Shown: one piece after another, positions 1-9,297 of the stretch
How positions within the stretch are numbered: the first letter of the stretch is position 1
Layout of the letters: each line of letters opens with the position of its first letter
From: Streptomyces sp. CB02056
GTDB taxonomy: Bacteria > Actinomycetota > Actinomycetes > Streptomycetales > Streptomycetaceae
NCBI RefSeq assembly: GCF_001905545.1
Contig: NZ_LIPD01000004.1
Coordinates: forward strand, 474,610-538,609
DNA: 64,000 bases
Direction of reading: 5' to 3'
Translations under genes and position numbers: made by a program
The notes under the pieces: model-generated
What the model saw: only the letters and a program-made list of their open reading frames with translations
Databases searched by the model: none
What the model was told of the DNA's origin: nothing

Positions 1-80
1 GCCTCGGGGGGCGTGGGCCTGTCGGGCTGTTCCGACTGTTCCGGCTGGTCGGGGCCGGTGGGGGACTTGCTGGACGGCAC
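1..80 (-). CDS. N-terminus of a divergent gene, probably a regulator (partial)
   Basis: The minus strand is open from a GTG at position 80 to the window edge, giving about 26 residues beginning MPSSKSPTGPDQPEQ, with G/C in nearly every third codon position. The start is chosen because GAGGTGATC, a near-perfect match to the 16S anti-Shine-Dalgarno complement, ends five bases before the GTG. The gene faces the DrrAB-like operon across two palindromic operators, the usual place for an autoregulated TetR-type repressor gene. No domain is visible in the stub, so the regulator assignment is inference from context only. Confidence 0.45.
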   Translation of the reverse strand, partial: MPSSKSPTGPDQPEQSEQPDRPTPPE

Positions 81-110
81 TGGAAGATCACCTCGCCCTC
101 CCATCTTAGA

Positions 111-169
111 TACGTACGGCGTACGTAGTACGATGGCGCCCAAGCGCGCTTCTACGTACGCTGTACCTA
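111..169. promoter_or_regulatory. Two TetR-type operators before the DrrAB-like operon
   Basis: TACGTACGGCGTACGTA (111-127) is a perfect inverted repeat with 7-bp arms and a 3-bp centre. TACGTACGCTGTACCTA (153-169) is a second copy with one arm mismatch. They start 42 bp apart, about four helical turns, so dimers would bind on the same face. They lie between the divergent start at 80 and the ATG at 195 and probably overlap both promoters. Confidence 0.7.
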
Positions 170-194
170 GAGAAGGCCAGAGAAGGGCAGAGCC

Positions 195-1180
<986 letters not shown>

Positions 1181-1181
<1 letters not shown>

Positions 1182-2020
1182 TGACCGCCGCCGCACTCGC
1201 GCCCCCGCGCCCGTCCGCCGTCCCGCGCCCGTCCACCGCCCGGCGGCTCGCCTCCGGCACCTGGACCTCGATGCTCCGCGTCCTGCTCAACTACCGCCAC
1301 TCGCCGGGCCTGTTGGCCGCCTCGCTGGGCGTGCCGGTGGTGATGGTGGTGGTCTTCGGGTACGTCTTCGGCAGCGCCATGCAGGTCCCCGGGGGCGGCG
1401 GCTACCGGGAGTTCCTGATGCCCGGCCTGTTCGCCATGGTGGCCACCAACGGCGTCATGCCCACCATGGTCGGCGCCGCCCGCGACGTCGGGCGCGGGGT
1501 CACCGACCGGCTGCGCTCCATGCCCGTCTCCCGCACCGGACTGCTGCTCGGACAGGCCCTCGCCGACCTGCTGGTCAGCGTCGTCGTCCTGGCGCTGCTG
1601 GCGCTGGTCGGGCTCGCCACGGGCTGGCGCGTCCGGCACGGACTCGCCGACGCGGCAGGGGCGTTCGCGCTGCTGCTGCTCTTCCGCTTCGTGATGACCT
1701 GGGTCGGCACCGTGCTCGGCCTGACCATCGGCAAGGAGGAGGCGGCCGGCCAGCTGTCCGCCGCGGTCATCCCGTTGGCGATGGTCACCAACGCCTACGT
1801 GCCGACCGGCGGCATGCCCGGCTGGCTGCGGTTCCTCGCCGACTGGAACCCGGTCAGCTCCGTCGTCCAGGCCTGCCGGGAGCTGTTCGGCAACCCCTCG
1901 GCGGCCGGGTCCGCCTGGCCGACGCAGCACGCCGTGCTCGCCGCGCTGCTCTGGAGCGCCGTGCTGCTCGCGGGCTGCATGCCGCTCGCCGTACGGAAGT
2001 TCGCCACCCACGGGCGGTGA
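1181..2020 (+). CDS. DrrB-like ABC-2 type permease
   Basis: This 279-residue integral membrane protein has about six hydrophobic segments, for example around LLAASLGVPVVMVVVFGYVF and LLVSVVVLALLALVG, and the ABC-2 pattern MVGAARDVGRGVTDRLRSMPVSR in its first half. The late segment GWLRFLADWNPVSSVVQACRELFGN is characteristic of DrrB-type permeases. It forms the membrane part of the exporter with the overlapping upstream ATPase. No obvious terminator follows; the next gene starts about 70 bp on and may be read through. Confidence 0.92.
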
Positions 2021-2090
2021 TCCGCCAGCTTGCGGCACGCCCCCCTAATGTGCTGGACAGCGGGGCCGGTGTGGTCTTGGGTGGGGCGCC

Positions 2091-3077
2091 ATGGAGTACA
2101 CCCACCTCGGCCGCACCGGCCTGACCGTCTCCCGCCTCTGCCTCGGCACCATGAACTTCGGCCCCCACACCGAGGAGGCCGAGGCCCACCGCCTCATGGA
2201 CGCCGCCCACGAGCACGGCATCAACTTCTTCGACACCGCCAACACGTACGGCCGCGACCGCGAGGGCCGGCTGCGCGGGCGTACCGAGGAGATCATCGGC
2301 CGCTGGTTCGCCAAGGGCGGCGGCCGCCGCGAGCGCACCGTCCTCGCCACCAAGGTCTACGGCGACATGGGGGACTGGCCCAACGAGAGCAGGCTCTCCG
2401 CGGTCGCCGTCCGCAAGGCGGTCGAGGCCAGCCTGCGCCGCCTCCAGACCGACCACATCGACCTCTACCAGATGCACCACATCGACCGGGCCACGCCCTG
2501 GGAGGAGATCTGGCAGGCGATGGAGGTCCTGGTCGCCCAGGGCAAGGTCGTCTACGTGGGCTCCAGCAACTTCGCCGGCTGGCACATCGCCCAGGCCCAG
2601 GAGACCGCCCGCGCCCGCCACTTCCTCGGCCTGGTCAGCGAGCAGTCCCTCTACAACCTGCTCGACCGGGCGGTCGAACTCGAGGTCGTCCCCGCCCTCC
2701 AGCACTACGGCCTCGGGCTGATCCCGTGGTCCCCGCTGCGCAGCGGCCTGCTCGGCGGCGTCCTGCGCAAGGAGCGCGAGGGCACCCAGGACCGCAGCGG
2801 CATGGCCCTCGCGAGCGAACTCCTCGCCAAGCACCGCGACCGCATCCAGGCCTACGAGGACCTCGCCGCCGAACTCGGCGCCGACCCCGCCGACCTCGCC
2901 CTCGCCTGGCTCCTCTCCCGCCCCGTCGTCACCGCCCCCATCATCGGCCCCCGCACCCGGGCCCACCTCGACGCCGCCGTCGGCGCGCTCGACCTCAAGC
3001 TCGACCAGAAGACCCTCGACCACCTCGACGAGCTCTTTCCGGGCCACCGCCCCGCCCCGGAGGACTACGCCTGGTAG
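2091..3077 (+). CDS. Aldo/keto reductase
   Basis: The 328-residue protein is an NADPH-dependent aldo/keto reductase of the voltage-gated potassium-channel beta-subunit-like type. It opens with MEYTHLGRTGLTVSRLCLGTM and carries the active-site regions FFDTANTYG (Asp and Tyr), TVLATKVYG (Lys) and IDLYQMHHID (His). SEQSLYNLLDR and PWSPLRSGLLGG match later conserved barrel strands, and PIIGPRT matches the cofactor phosphate-binding segment. The substrate cannot be told. The gene ends before a strong hairpin at 3129-3169. Confidence 0.93.
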   Translation: MEYTHLGRTGLTVSRLCLGTMNFGPHTEEAEAHRLMDAAHEHGINFFDTANTYGRDREGRLRGRTEEIIGRWFAKGGGRRERTVLATKVYGDMGDWPNESRLSAVAVRKAVEASLRRLQTDHIDLYQMHHIDRATPWEEIWQAMEVLVAQGKVVYVGSSNFAGWHIAQAQETARARHFLGLVSEQSLYNLLDRAVELEVVPALQHYGLGLIPWSPLRSGLLGGVLRKEREGTQDRSGMALASELLAKHRDRIQAYEDLAAELGADPADLALAWLLSRPVVTAPIIGPRTRAHLDAAVGALDLKLDQKTLDHLDELFPGHRPAPEDYAW

Positions 3078-3128
3078 CCCGCCCACATCATCGGTCCCCG
3101 TACCCCGGCCCCGGCCGGTGCCTCCGTC

Positions 3129-3169
3129 GCGCCCCCGGCGGCCGTGGAAGACGGCCTGGCCGGGGGCGC
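3129..3169. terminator. Hairpin terminator after the aldo/keto reductase
   Basis: GCGCCCCCGGC (3129-3139) pairs with GCCGGGGGCGC (3159-3169), and an inner stem GGCCGT/ACGGCC closes a GGAAG loop. No long T run follows, as is common in actinomycetes. Confidence 0.7.
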
Positions 3170-3190
3170 GGCTGTGGTAGCAAGGCAGGC

Positions 3191-3832
3191 ATGAAGGAGC
3201 GGGAGCGGGAGCGGGCGCGGAAGCGGGGCGGGGGCCGGGGGGCGTACCACCACGGGGCGTTGCCGGAGGCGTTGGTGGCGGCGGCGTTCGAGGTGCTGGA
3301 CGAGCAGGGGCAGGAGAAGGTCAGCGTGCGGGAGGTGGCGCGCCGGGCCGGGGTGTCGGCGGGGGCGCCGTTCCGTCACTTCGCCGACCGGCAGGCGCTG
3401 TTGACCGCGCTGGCGGACCGGGTTCTGGCGGACTTCGTGCGCTGGCAGGAGGCCCAGGTGGCGGCCGCCGGGCCGGACGGCAGGTCGGTGATGCGGGCGA
3501 TCGGGCTGGGGGTCGTCCGGTACGTGCTGCGCCATCCGCGGCGGTTCGAGCTGGTGCGCTCGCGGGTATTCGCCGCCTCGCGGGATCCGGAGCTGAGCGA
3601 GCGGCTGGACGGCATCGACCGGGTGTTCACGGACCTGATCGTCGCGGACCAGGAGGCGGGCCTGCTGCGCCCCGGGGATCCGGCGCTGGTCGGGCTGGCC
3701 GGGCAGGCGCTGGTGTACGGGCTGGCGCAGATGATCCTGGACGGCTACCTGCCGGCCGCGGCGGCGGAGGAGCTGGCCTGCCAGGTGATGGACACCTTCG
3801 GCCAGGGGATCGCCAACCAGCCTTCGCCGTAA
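3191..3832 (+). CDS. TetR family transcriptional regulator
   Basis: This 213-residue regulator starts with a basic stretch (KERERERARKRGGGRGAYHHGAL). The helix-turn-helix is VSVREVARRAGVSAGAPFRHF, followed by ADRQALLTALADRVL, the usual start of the TetR ligand domain. The C-terminal half resembles the WHG domain family (FELVRSRVFAAS, LVGLAGQALVYGLAQMILDG). It lies 87 bp upstream of a DUF4188 gene preceded by a 21-bp palindrome, so that site is its most likely operator (inference). Confidence 0.92.
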   Translation: MKERERERARKRGGGRGAYHHGALPEALVAAAFEVLDEQGQEKVSVREVARRAGVSAGAPFRHFADRQALLTALADRVLADFVRWQEAQVAAAGPDGRSVMRAIGLGVVRYVLRHPRRFELVRSRVFAASRDPELSERLDGIDRVFTDLIVADQEAGLLRPGDPALVGLAGQALVYGLAQMILDGYLPAAAAEELACQVMDTFGQGIANQPSP

Positions 3833-3877
3833 CCGAATTGTGCGCTGGACGAGCCTTGACCGGGCCATTCCGCGCTG

Positions 3878-3898
3878 ATGTAATCACCGATTACATCG
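3878..3898. promoter_or_regulatory. 21-bp palindromic operator before the DUF4188 gene
   Basis: Arms GATGTAATC (3878-3886) and GATTACATC (3890-3898) are perfect inverted repeats around ACC. The site lies 22 bp before the ATG at 3920 and is AT-richer than its surroundings, as expected of a repressor site. The adjacent TetR protein is the obvious candidate ligand. Confidence 0.7.
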
Positions 3899-3919
3899 GC
3901 ACGGGCACGGGAGGCAGAG

Positions 3920-4465
3920 ATGTCCTTGTTCGCCAAGCCGCAGCCGGGCTACACCACGGCCGCCGCCACCGGCGACACCGTGGTGCTGCTGATCGGCATG
4001 CGGATCAACCGCTTCTGGGCCGTGCACCACTGGGGCCCGGTGATGTTCTCGATGCTCCGGATGCTGTACGAGCTGGGCCGCGCCCCCGAGCGCGGCCTGC
4101 GCGGCCGCATCCTGCTGACCGCCTCGCCGCGCACCTACTACGTCGTCCAGTACTGGGAATCGAAGGAGAAGCTGTACGGCTACGCGAGCGCGCCGGACGG
4201 CTTCCACCACACCGTGTGGGGCATCGTCAACCGCAAGCTGCGGCAGGGGAAGACGCGCGGCCACGTCGGGCTCTGGCACGAGACGTACATCGTGCCGCAG
4301 GGCGGGTACGAGGCGATCTACTTCGACATGCCGCCGTTCGGCCTGGCCGGTGCCACCGGCTCGCTGCCGCTGGAGGCGCGCGGCCGGCGGGCGTCCCAGC
4401 GGCTGGCCTACCGGGAGCCGGAGTCCGGTGGGGTGGAGCCGGCCGAGGCCGGGCCCGGCGCCTGA
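3920..4465 (+). CDS. DUF4188 domain-containing protein
   Basis: This 181-residue protein matches what I know of the DUF4188 family, small proteins with a dimeric alpha/beta-barrel-like fold sometimes compared to phenylacetaldoxime dehydratase. Recognisable segments are VVLLIGMRINRFWAVHHWGPV, YYVVQYWESKEKLYGYA, HTVWGIVNRKL and GLWHETYIVPQGGYEAIYFDMPPFGL. No catalytic residues can be assigned. It follows a palindromic operator and a TetR regulator, so it is probably an inducible detoxification-type gene. Confidence 0.85.
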   Translation: MSLFAKPQPGYTTAAATGDTVVLLIGMRINRFWAVHHWGPVMFSMLRMLYELGRAPERGLRGRILLTASPRTYYVVQYWESKEKLYGYASAPDGFHHTVWGIVNRKLRQGKTRGHVGLWHETYIVPQGGYEAIYFDMPPFGLAGATGSLPLEARGRRASQRLAYREPESGGVEPAEAGPGA

Positions 4466-4526
4466 GTACGGCCGCGCAGGGAGTGTCGTGAGCCGCCCGG
4501 CCGCCGTGCCGTGAGAGCGTCGGGGG

Positions 4527-5201
4527 ATGGTGGATCGGGGCGACGCGCGGCCGGAGGCGCCGGCGCGGCCGGTACGGGTGGTGCACGAGGTGCCGTACCG
4601 CGCGCAGTGGGAGTCGGCGGAGCTGGTGCGGGAGATCGTCGACGGGCGGCTGGACGCGTCCGCCGACCCGCGCTGGGGGCAGTCCGGAGCGGCCACCGCG
4701 GAGGAGTACGCGTGGTGGTCCTGGCGGCTGTGCGGGGTGGCCTGCCTGCGGATGGCACTGGCGCACTGGTGGGGCGTGAACCCGGCGGCGATGGCGCTCG
4801 CGGAGGAGTGCCTGGCGGCCGGCGCGTACCTGCGGGACGGCGACGGCCTGCGCGGGCTGATCCACGCGCCGTTCGCCGGGTACGTCGAGCGGCGCTGGGG
4901 ACTGGCCGCGCGGGCCCGGGAGTTGACGCCCGAGGAGGTGTCGGCCGAGGTGGTCGGCGGCCGGCTGGTGATGCTCTCGGTGCACCCGTCGATCCGGGAG
5001 CCGTACGGGCCGGAGCCGGTGCGGCGCGGCGGGCACCTGGTGCTGGCGGTGGGCGCCACGGACACGGCGCTGCTGGTCCACAACCCCTCCGGGTTCCCAG
5101 GGGAGTCGCAGGCCTTCGCGCGCGTGCCGTGGCGGTCGTTCGGGCGGTTCTACGCCGGGCGGGCGATCGTGCTCGGCCCGCCCGGGGCGCTCTCGTCCTG
5201 A
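4527..5201 (+). CDS. C39-like peptidase family protein
   Basis: The 224-residue protein has the order of a papain-fold C39-like peptidase. A Cys lies in LCGVACLRMALAHWWGV, a His in RRGGHLVLAVGATD, and VHNPSGF supplies the Asn/Asp position. No signal peptide or ABC domain is present, so it is not a bacteriocin-exporting peptidase and probably acts in the cytoplasm. A 36-bp tandem repeat begins in its last codons. Target unknown. Confidence 0.8.
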   Translation: MVDRGDARPEAPARPVRVVHEVPYRAQWESAELVREIVDGRLDASADPRWGQSGAATAEEYAWWSWRLCGVACLRMALAHWWGVNPAAMALAEECLAAGAYLRDGDGLRGLIHAPFAGYVERRWGLAARARELTPEEVSAEVVGGRLVMLSVHPSIREPYGPEPVRRGGHLVLAVGATDTALLVHNPSGFPGESQAFARVPWRSFGRFYAGRAIVLGPPGALSS

Positions 5202-5264
5202 GGCCGAGGACGGGCCTTGGCGGCGTCCTCGTCCTGAGGCCGCAGGCGGGCCCTGGCGGCGTCC
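5193..5264. repeat. 36-bp tandem repeat, two copies
   Basis: The unit beginning TCGTCCTGAGGCCG is repeated at 5193-5228 and 5229-5264 with few mismatches. It overlaps the end of the peptidase gene and fills the gap to the convergent gene ending at 5308. Each copy contains the complementary words GAGGAC and GTCCTC, so it may fold and end transcription. Confidence 0.7.
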
Positions 5265-5307
5265 TCGGCCCGACGTCGCGGACCGGGCGGGCCGGGCGGG
5301 CCGGCCG

Positions 5308-6159
5308 TCACTGGTTGTCCGGGAGCCCCATCGGGTTGATCGGCAGCTCGCTGCGACAGAGCGCCGAGATCGGCTTCAACGCCGCCGCCAGCCGGTCGAG
5401 TTCGGCGCGCGGGTAGTCGTCCCAGACCCGGGCGGCGGCCAGGTCGGTGGCGGCCTCCAGGGTCTGGTGGCGGATCCGGCCGAGCTCGGTGACCGTCCCC
5501 TCGGCGGTCAGCCAGCCGCGCTCGACCAGGCGCTCGGCGGCCGCCTCCCACTCGGCGTCCGTCCACCCGCGCAGCGGCTGGATCATCTCGCGCCGCATGT
5601 CCATCGTGCAGCGGACCACCAGCGCCTCGCAGCCGTCCAGCCCGGCCGCCACTAGGGCGGCCACGTGGCCGTCGCCGCGGTGCTCGCGCATCACGGTGGC
5701 GGCCTGCCAGAGCCGCTCGTACAGGCCGCTCGGGCGGGGCAGCGCGGCGTTGGCGGCGGCCAGCACCCGGCCGGCGCAGTCCAGCCGGGTGGCGGCCTGC
5801 TCCAGGGTCTCGGCGACCAGCTCCACCTGGTTCTTGTCCACGTGCTCCAGCAGCCGGCCCAGGATCGTCGCCGAGGCCTTCAGTCGAACGGCCAGCGCCT
5901 CCTCCGGGCTCGCGTGGTTCCACACCTCCGGCAGGGCCCGCTCGACCATCGCCGGAGCGAAGTTGAAGAACGCGGCGGTGACCGGCGGGGCGTCCACCGC
6001 TCCGAGCGGGGCCGCGCGGGTGGCGAAGTAGCCGTGCAGGCTGCCGTGCAGACCGGCCTCCTCGAAGGCGGATCGGCCCTCGGGCAGGAAGTAGGTGACG
6101 GCGTGCACCGGCTCGAAGAGCCACCACAACGCGCGGGCGGGGTGGACGAGATCGGTCAT
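5308..6159 (-). CDS. SCO6745 family protein
   Basis: The 283-residue protein resembles an actinomycete family named after S. coelicolor SCO6745: an N-terminal LWWLFEPVHAVTYFLPEGR, a central helical region and a C-terminal winged-helix-like part (WEAAAERLVERGWLTAEGTVTELGRIRHQTLEAATD). The C-terminal region looks like a MarR-type HTH, but regulatory function is not established. It is monocistronic and convergent to the C39-like gene. Confidence 0.8.
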   Translation of the reverse strand: MTDLVHPARALWWLFEPVHAVTYFLPEGRSAFEEAGLHGSLHGYFATRAAPLGAVDAPPVTAAFFNFAPAMVERALPEVWNHASPEEALAVRLKASATILGRLLEHVDKNQVELVAETLEQAATRLDCAGRVLAAANAALPRPSGLYERLWQAATVMREHRGDGHVAALVAAGLDGCEALVVRCTMDMRREMIQPLRGWTDAEWEAAAERLVERGWLTAEGTVTELGRIRHQTLEAATDLAAARVWDDYPRAELDRLAAALKPISALCRSELPINPMGLPDNQ

Positions 6160-6475
6160 CGAGGGACCTTCCTCGGACGGAGCCCCGGGCGGGCCGGGGC
6201 GCTCGGCTGGTCGGGACGACGGCCCGGCGGGAGCCGCGGCGGATGCGTGGACCGTTCACGCGGCAGGAGCGTGGACCGTTCACCTGGCAGGTGCGTGGAC
6301 CGTACAAGGGCTGATGACCACGGGGAAGGCCCCGGTAACCCCCGAGGGGGTGTGATGACGGTCACGCGGGGGCGGCGCCGTGCGGTCGGCGGCGGTACGG
6401 CACGGGATGATGGGATGAGGTGCCCGTTCCGGGGGCGCCGAGCCCTCGCAAGCCCTCGTACGAAGGTAGTCGGTC
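6160..6475. other. Intergenic region before rpe with tandem repeats
   Basis: This 316-bp gap separates the divergent gene starting at 6159 from rpe. It contains three tandem copies of a 24-bp unit (listed separately) and no convincing gene. Its short open frames encode only the translated repeat. Confidence 0.5.
6245..6316. repeat. 24-bp tandem repeat, three copies
   Basis: GCGTGGACCGTTCAC occurs at 6245-6259 and 6269-6283, and a degenerate copy at 6293-6307, at an exact 24-bp period. The period, a multiple of three, would encode a repeated AWTVH-like peptide on the plus strand, but there is no supported gene there. It may be a regulatory iteron or a slippage product. Confidence 0.75.
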
Positions 6476-7159
6476 ATGGCCCAGATCAACCCCAGCATCC
6501 TGTCCGCGGACTTCGCCCGGCTCGCCGACGAGGCCGAGGCCGTCCGGGGTTCCGACTGGCTGCACGTGGACGTCATGGACAACCACTTCGTGCCCAACCT
6601 CACCCTCGGTGTCCCGGTGGTCGAGTCGCTCGCCCGCGCCACCGACATCCCGCTCGACCTCCACCTGATGATCGAGGACCCGGACCGCTGGGCCCCGCAG
6701 TACGTCGAGGCCGGCGCCGGCTCGGTCACCTTCCACGTCGAGGCCGCCGCCGCGCCCGTCCGCCTCGCCCGCGAGATCCGCGCCAAGGGCGCCCGCGCCT
6801 CGATGGCGCTCAAGCCCGGCACCCCGATCGAGCCGTACGAGGACCTGCTGCCCGAGCTCGACATGGTGCTGATCATGACCGTCGAGCCCGGCTTCGGCGG
6901 CCAGGCCTTCCTGGACATCATGCTGCCGAAGATCCGCCGCACCCGGGAGCTGATCGCCAAGCACGACCTGGAGCTGTGGCTCCAGGTGGACGGCGGCGTC
7001 GCGGCCAGCACGATCGAGCGCTGCTCGGAGGCGGGCGCGGACGTGTTCGTGGCCGGCTCGGCGGTGTACGGGGCCGAGGACCCGGCCGAGGCGGTCCGCA
7101 ACCTGCGGGGGCTCGCCGAGAAGGCGGCGGCCGACGCCTGGTGGGCCTGCGGGCACTGA
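6476..7159 (+). CDS. rpe: Ribulose-phosphate 3-epimerase
   Basis: This 227-residue TIM-barrel enzyme interconverts D-ribulose 5-phosphate and D-xylulose 5-phosphate in the pentose phosphate pathway. It begins [16 protein letters not shown] (Ser and Asp of the first strand). [16 protein letters not shown] carries the metal-binding His and catalytic Asp. [10 protein letters not shown] supplies a second metal His, [10 protein letters not shown] the phosphate loop, and LQVDGGV the second catalytic Asp. Length is normal for the family. Confidence 0.97.
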   Translation: MAQINPSILSADFARLADEAEAVRGSDWLHVDVMDNHFVPNLTLGVPVVESLARATDIPLDLHLMIEDPDRWAPQYVEAGAGSVTFHVEAAAAPVRLAREIRAKGARASMALKPGTPIEPYEDLLPELDMVLIMTVEPGFGGQAFLDIMLPKIRRTRELIAKHDLELWLQVDGGVAASTIERCSEAGADVFVAGSAVYGAEDPAEAVRNLRGLAEKAAADAWWACGH

Positions 7160-7174
7160 GCACCCCGGGGGCGG

Positions 7175-7205
7175 CGGCCCGGCGGCCTACTGGTGCGCCG
7201 GGCCG
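7175..7205. terminator. Hairpin after rpe
   Basis: CGGCCCGGC (7175-7183) pairs with GCCGGGCCG (7197-7205) around a 13-base loop, 15 bp after the rpe stop codon. Confidence 0.55.
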
Positions 7206-7262
7206 TCGCCGGTTTCGCCGGATGGCCGGGCAGGGGTGGAGGAACCCCGCACCGTGGCGGAT

Positions 7263-7306
7263 GATCGGTGACGGTGCCCTCCGTGATCGGTGACGGTGTC
7301 CTCCGA
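7263..7306. repeat. 22-bp tandem repeat, two copies, before the pirin gene
   Basis: GATCGGTGACGGTGcCCTCC (7263) is repeated at 7285 with one or two changes. It ends 50 bp before the pirin start and could lie in its promoter; no function can be assigned. Confidence 0.6.
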
Positions 7307-7355
7307 GGAGCCGAGGACCCCGCCCGGCCCCTCTCCGTACGGTGGTGGAACCGCG

Positions 7356-8315
7356 ATGAGCAACCTCGACCTCAAGCCGGCCCCGACCAGCTGCGGCCGC
7401 GAGGCCGGCACCGGCCCGGCGAAGGACCTGCTGACGGCCCGTCAGTTCCCGCTCGGCGCAGGCACGGTGGTCCGCCGCCTGCTGCCCAACCTCGGCCGCC
7501 GGATGGTCGGAGCCTGGTGCTTCGTGGACCACTACGGCCCCGACGACATCGCCGACGAGCCCGGCATGCAGGTCCCGCCGCACCCGCACATGGGCCTCCA
7601 GACGGTCAGCTGGCTCCACCAGGGCGAGGTGCTGCACCGCGACAGCCTGGGCAGCCTCCAGACCGTCCGGCCGTACGAGCTGGGCCTGATGACCTCCGGC
7701 CGGGCGATCTCCCACTCCGAGGAGTCCCCCCGCCCGCACGTCCGCCACCTGCACGGCGCCCAGCTCTGGGTCGCCCTCCCGGAGGCCGGCCGCCACCTCG
7801 CCCCCGCCTTCGAGCACCACCCCGACCTGCCCGTGGTCACCGCCCCGGGCCTGCGCGCCACCGTCATCCTCGGCACCCTCGACACCGCCACCTCGCCCGG
7901 CACCACCCACACCCCGCTGGTCGGCGCCGACCTCGCCCTCACCGGCGGCGCGGACCTCCGCCTCCCGCTCGTCCCCGACTTCGAGTACGCCGTCCTCGCC
8001 ATGTCCGGCCGCGTCGACGTCGACGACGTCCCGGTCGAGCCCGGCTCCATGCTCTACCTCGGCTGCGGCCGCCCCGACCTCCCCCTCCGCGCCGCCGCCG
8101 ACGCCGCCGTCCTCCTCCTCGGCGGCGAGCCCTTCGACGAGAAGATCGTCATGTGGTGGAACTTCATCGGCCGCACCACCGACGACATCGCCCAGGCCCG
8201 CACCGACTGGATGACCGGCACCCGCTTCGGCGAGGTCCACGGCTACGCCGGCGCCCGCCTCCCCGCCCCGGAACTCCCCAACGTCCCCCTCAAGGCCCGG
8301 GGGCGCGAGCGCTGA
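7356..8315 (+). CDS. Pirin family protein
   Basis: The 319-residue protein is a bicupin of the pirin family. The N-terminal cupin carries the iron-binding pattern PPHPHMGLQTVSWLHQGEVLHRDSLG, with two His in HPHMG and a third in LHRDS. MTSGRAISHSEESP and LHGAQLWVALPE follow, and the C-terminal cupin ends with LLLGGEPFDEKIVMWWNFIGRT. Known pirins act as quercetinases or redox-sensing cofactors; the role here is unknown. The ATG at 7356 is preferred over an in-frame upstream codon because GGTGG precedes it and MSNLDLKP looks like a natural start. Confidence 0.92.
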   Translation: MSNLDLKPAPTSCGREAGTGPAKDLLTARQFPLGAGTVVRRLLPNLGRRMVGAWCFVDHYGPDDIADEPGMQVPPHPHMGLQTVSWLHQGEVLHRDSLGSLQTVRPYELGLMTSGRAISHSEESPRPHVRHLHGAQLWVALPEAGRHLAPAFEHHPDLPVVTAPGLRATVILGTLDTATSPGTTHTPLVGADLALTGGADLRLPLVPDFEYAVLAMSGRVDVDDVPVEPGSMLYLGCGRPDLPLRAAADAAVLLLGGEPFDEKIVMWWNFIGRTTDDIAQARTDWMTGTRFGEVHGYAGARLPAPELPNVPLKARGRER

Positions 8316-8468
8316 CCCGGCGGTCAACGCGGTGGGCGAGGGCGCCGTTCGCGGCCGGAACCGACGGGGACGGCGTCGGCTGGGGGTGCGGGCGGCCTGA
8401 TTTCCGTCGGCCGACTACTACAATGCGGAATGCAAGAACGCGGATATCAGGATCAGGGTGGGGGACGA

Positions 8469-9104
8469 ATGGCGGCAACGGAAGACTCGGCCATGGTCGA
8501 TCGCGACGCCTACCTCGATGTCCGCTCCCGCAGCGCGTCCGTCTTCGACCTCGACGCCAGACTGCCCGGCCAGGTTTTCCGGGAGGACGCGGGGGATTCG
8601 CTGTTCTGCGAGTTCGACGCGGTCCTCACCCGGGAGTTCTGGCCGACGCTCTGCGCGATGGCCCGGTGGCACGGCGACGACCGCATCGACCTGCTGGTTC
8701 TCAAGCCCGGTGCCGACGAGTTCTACCTTCCGGAGTGTGGGACGTACCCGGCGGTGTCGCTGTCCGTCGACGCGGGCATGGACGACTACTGGGAGAGGAT
8801 CGGCTTCACGTCGGACGATGATTTCGCGGAGTCGATCGCGGTTTCCGCCAATGTCATCGCGGTGACCGGCCCTTCCGGACGGTGGGGGTGCTGGGGCGAG
8901 AGAGATCCCGAGGTCGCGGTTTTCCGGGGTTTTCCGGATGAGGCCACGCGGAACGAATGGCGCGAGCGGTTCGGACCCTTCCTCGAGGTGTCGGGCGCAC
9001 TGGAGTCGTATGTCTCGATGGCCTTTTGGCTCCATGGCATCCCGGACGCCTTCGCGGCGGCCCTGACCGCCAACTACGGAGGTCTGAACGGCGGAATGCC
9101 GTAA
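8469..9104 (+). CDS. Hypothetical protein
   Basis: This 211-residue soluble acidic protein shows no domain I recognise. Trp-rich segments stand out (EFWPTLCAMARWHGDD, GRWGCWGERDPEVAV), with a C-terminal FLEVSGALESYVSMAFWLHGIP. The ATG at 8469 is chosen because GGTGGGGGACG lies just ahead. An ATG at 8430 sits almost at the expected transcription start of a TACAAT hexamer at 8419-8424, so a longer leaderless form is possible. Codon use is less extreme than in neighbours (ATTTCG, GTTTTC), hinting at later acquisition. Confidence 0.75.
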   Translation: MAATEDSAMVDRDAYLDVRSRSASVFDLDARLPGQVFREDAGDSLFCEFDAVLTREFWPTLCAMARWHGDDRIDLLVLKPGADEFYLPECGTYPAVSLSVDAGMDDYWERIGFTSDDDFAESIAVSANVIAVTGPSGRWGCWGERDPEVAVFRGFPDEATRNEWRERFGPFLEVSGALESYVSMAFWLHGIPDAFAAALTANYGGLNGGMP

Positions 9105-9185
9105 TACGAGGGGGATTCACCGGCGTCGTTGACGCTTCCGTGGCGTTCCGGGTCAAGGCTCCTGCCGACCCGCGGGGCACATGTA

Positions 9186-9221
9186 GGGGACGAGGCCGCC
9201 CATGCGGGCGGCCTCGTCCCC
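9186..9221. terminator. Strong bidirectional hairpin terminator
   Basis: GGGGACGAGGCCGCC (9186-9200) pairs perfectly with GGCGGCCTCGTCCCC (9207-9221), with an extra C-G pair closing an ATGC loop. It lies between convergent genes ending at 9104 and 9298 and probably serves both. Confidence 0.85.
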
Positions 9222-9297
9222 TGCTGTCCTTCGTCAGGTCGGCCGCGTGGCGTGCCCGGCCTTTGTCTCTTCTTGGCCGGGGATTTCGGACAGGGGA

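Noticed and set aside
2030..3832. A 600-codon frame joining the aldo/keto reductase region to the TetR gene
   Set aside because: The first two thirds are an Arg/Pro-rich shadow of the reductase; only the part from 3191 is a real gene, separated by a terminator.
6095..6355. An 86-codon frame with repeated AWTVH
   Set aside because: Its repeats are explained by the 24-bp DNA repeat. It has no ribosome site and overlaps the start of the divergent SCO6745-like gene.
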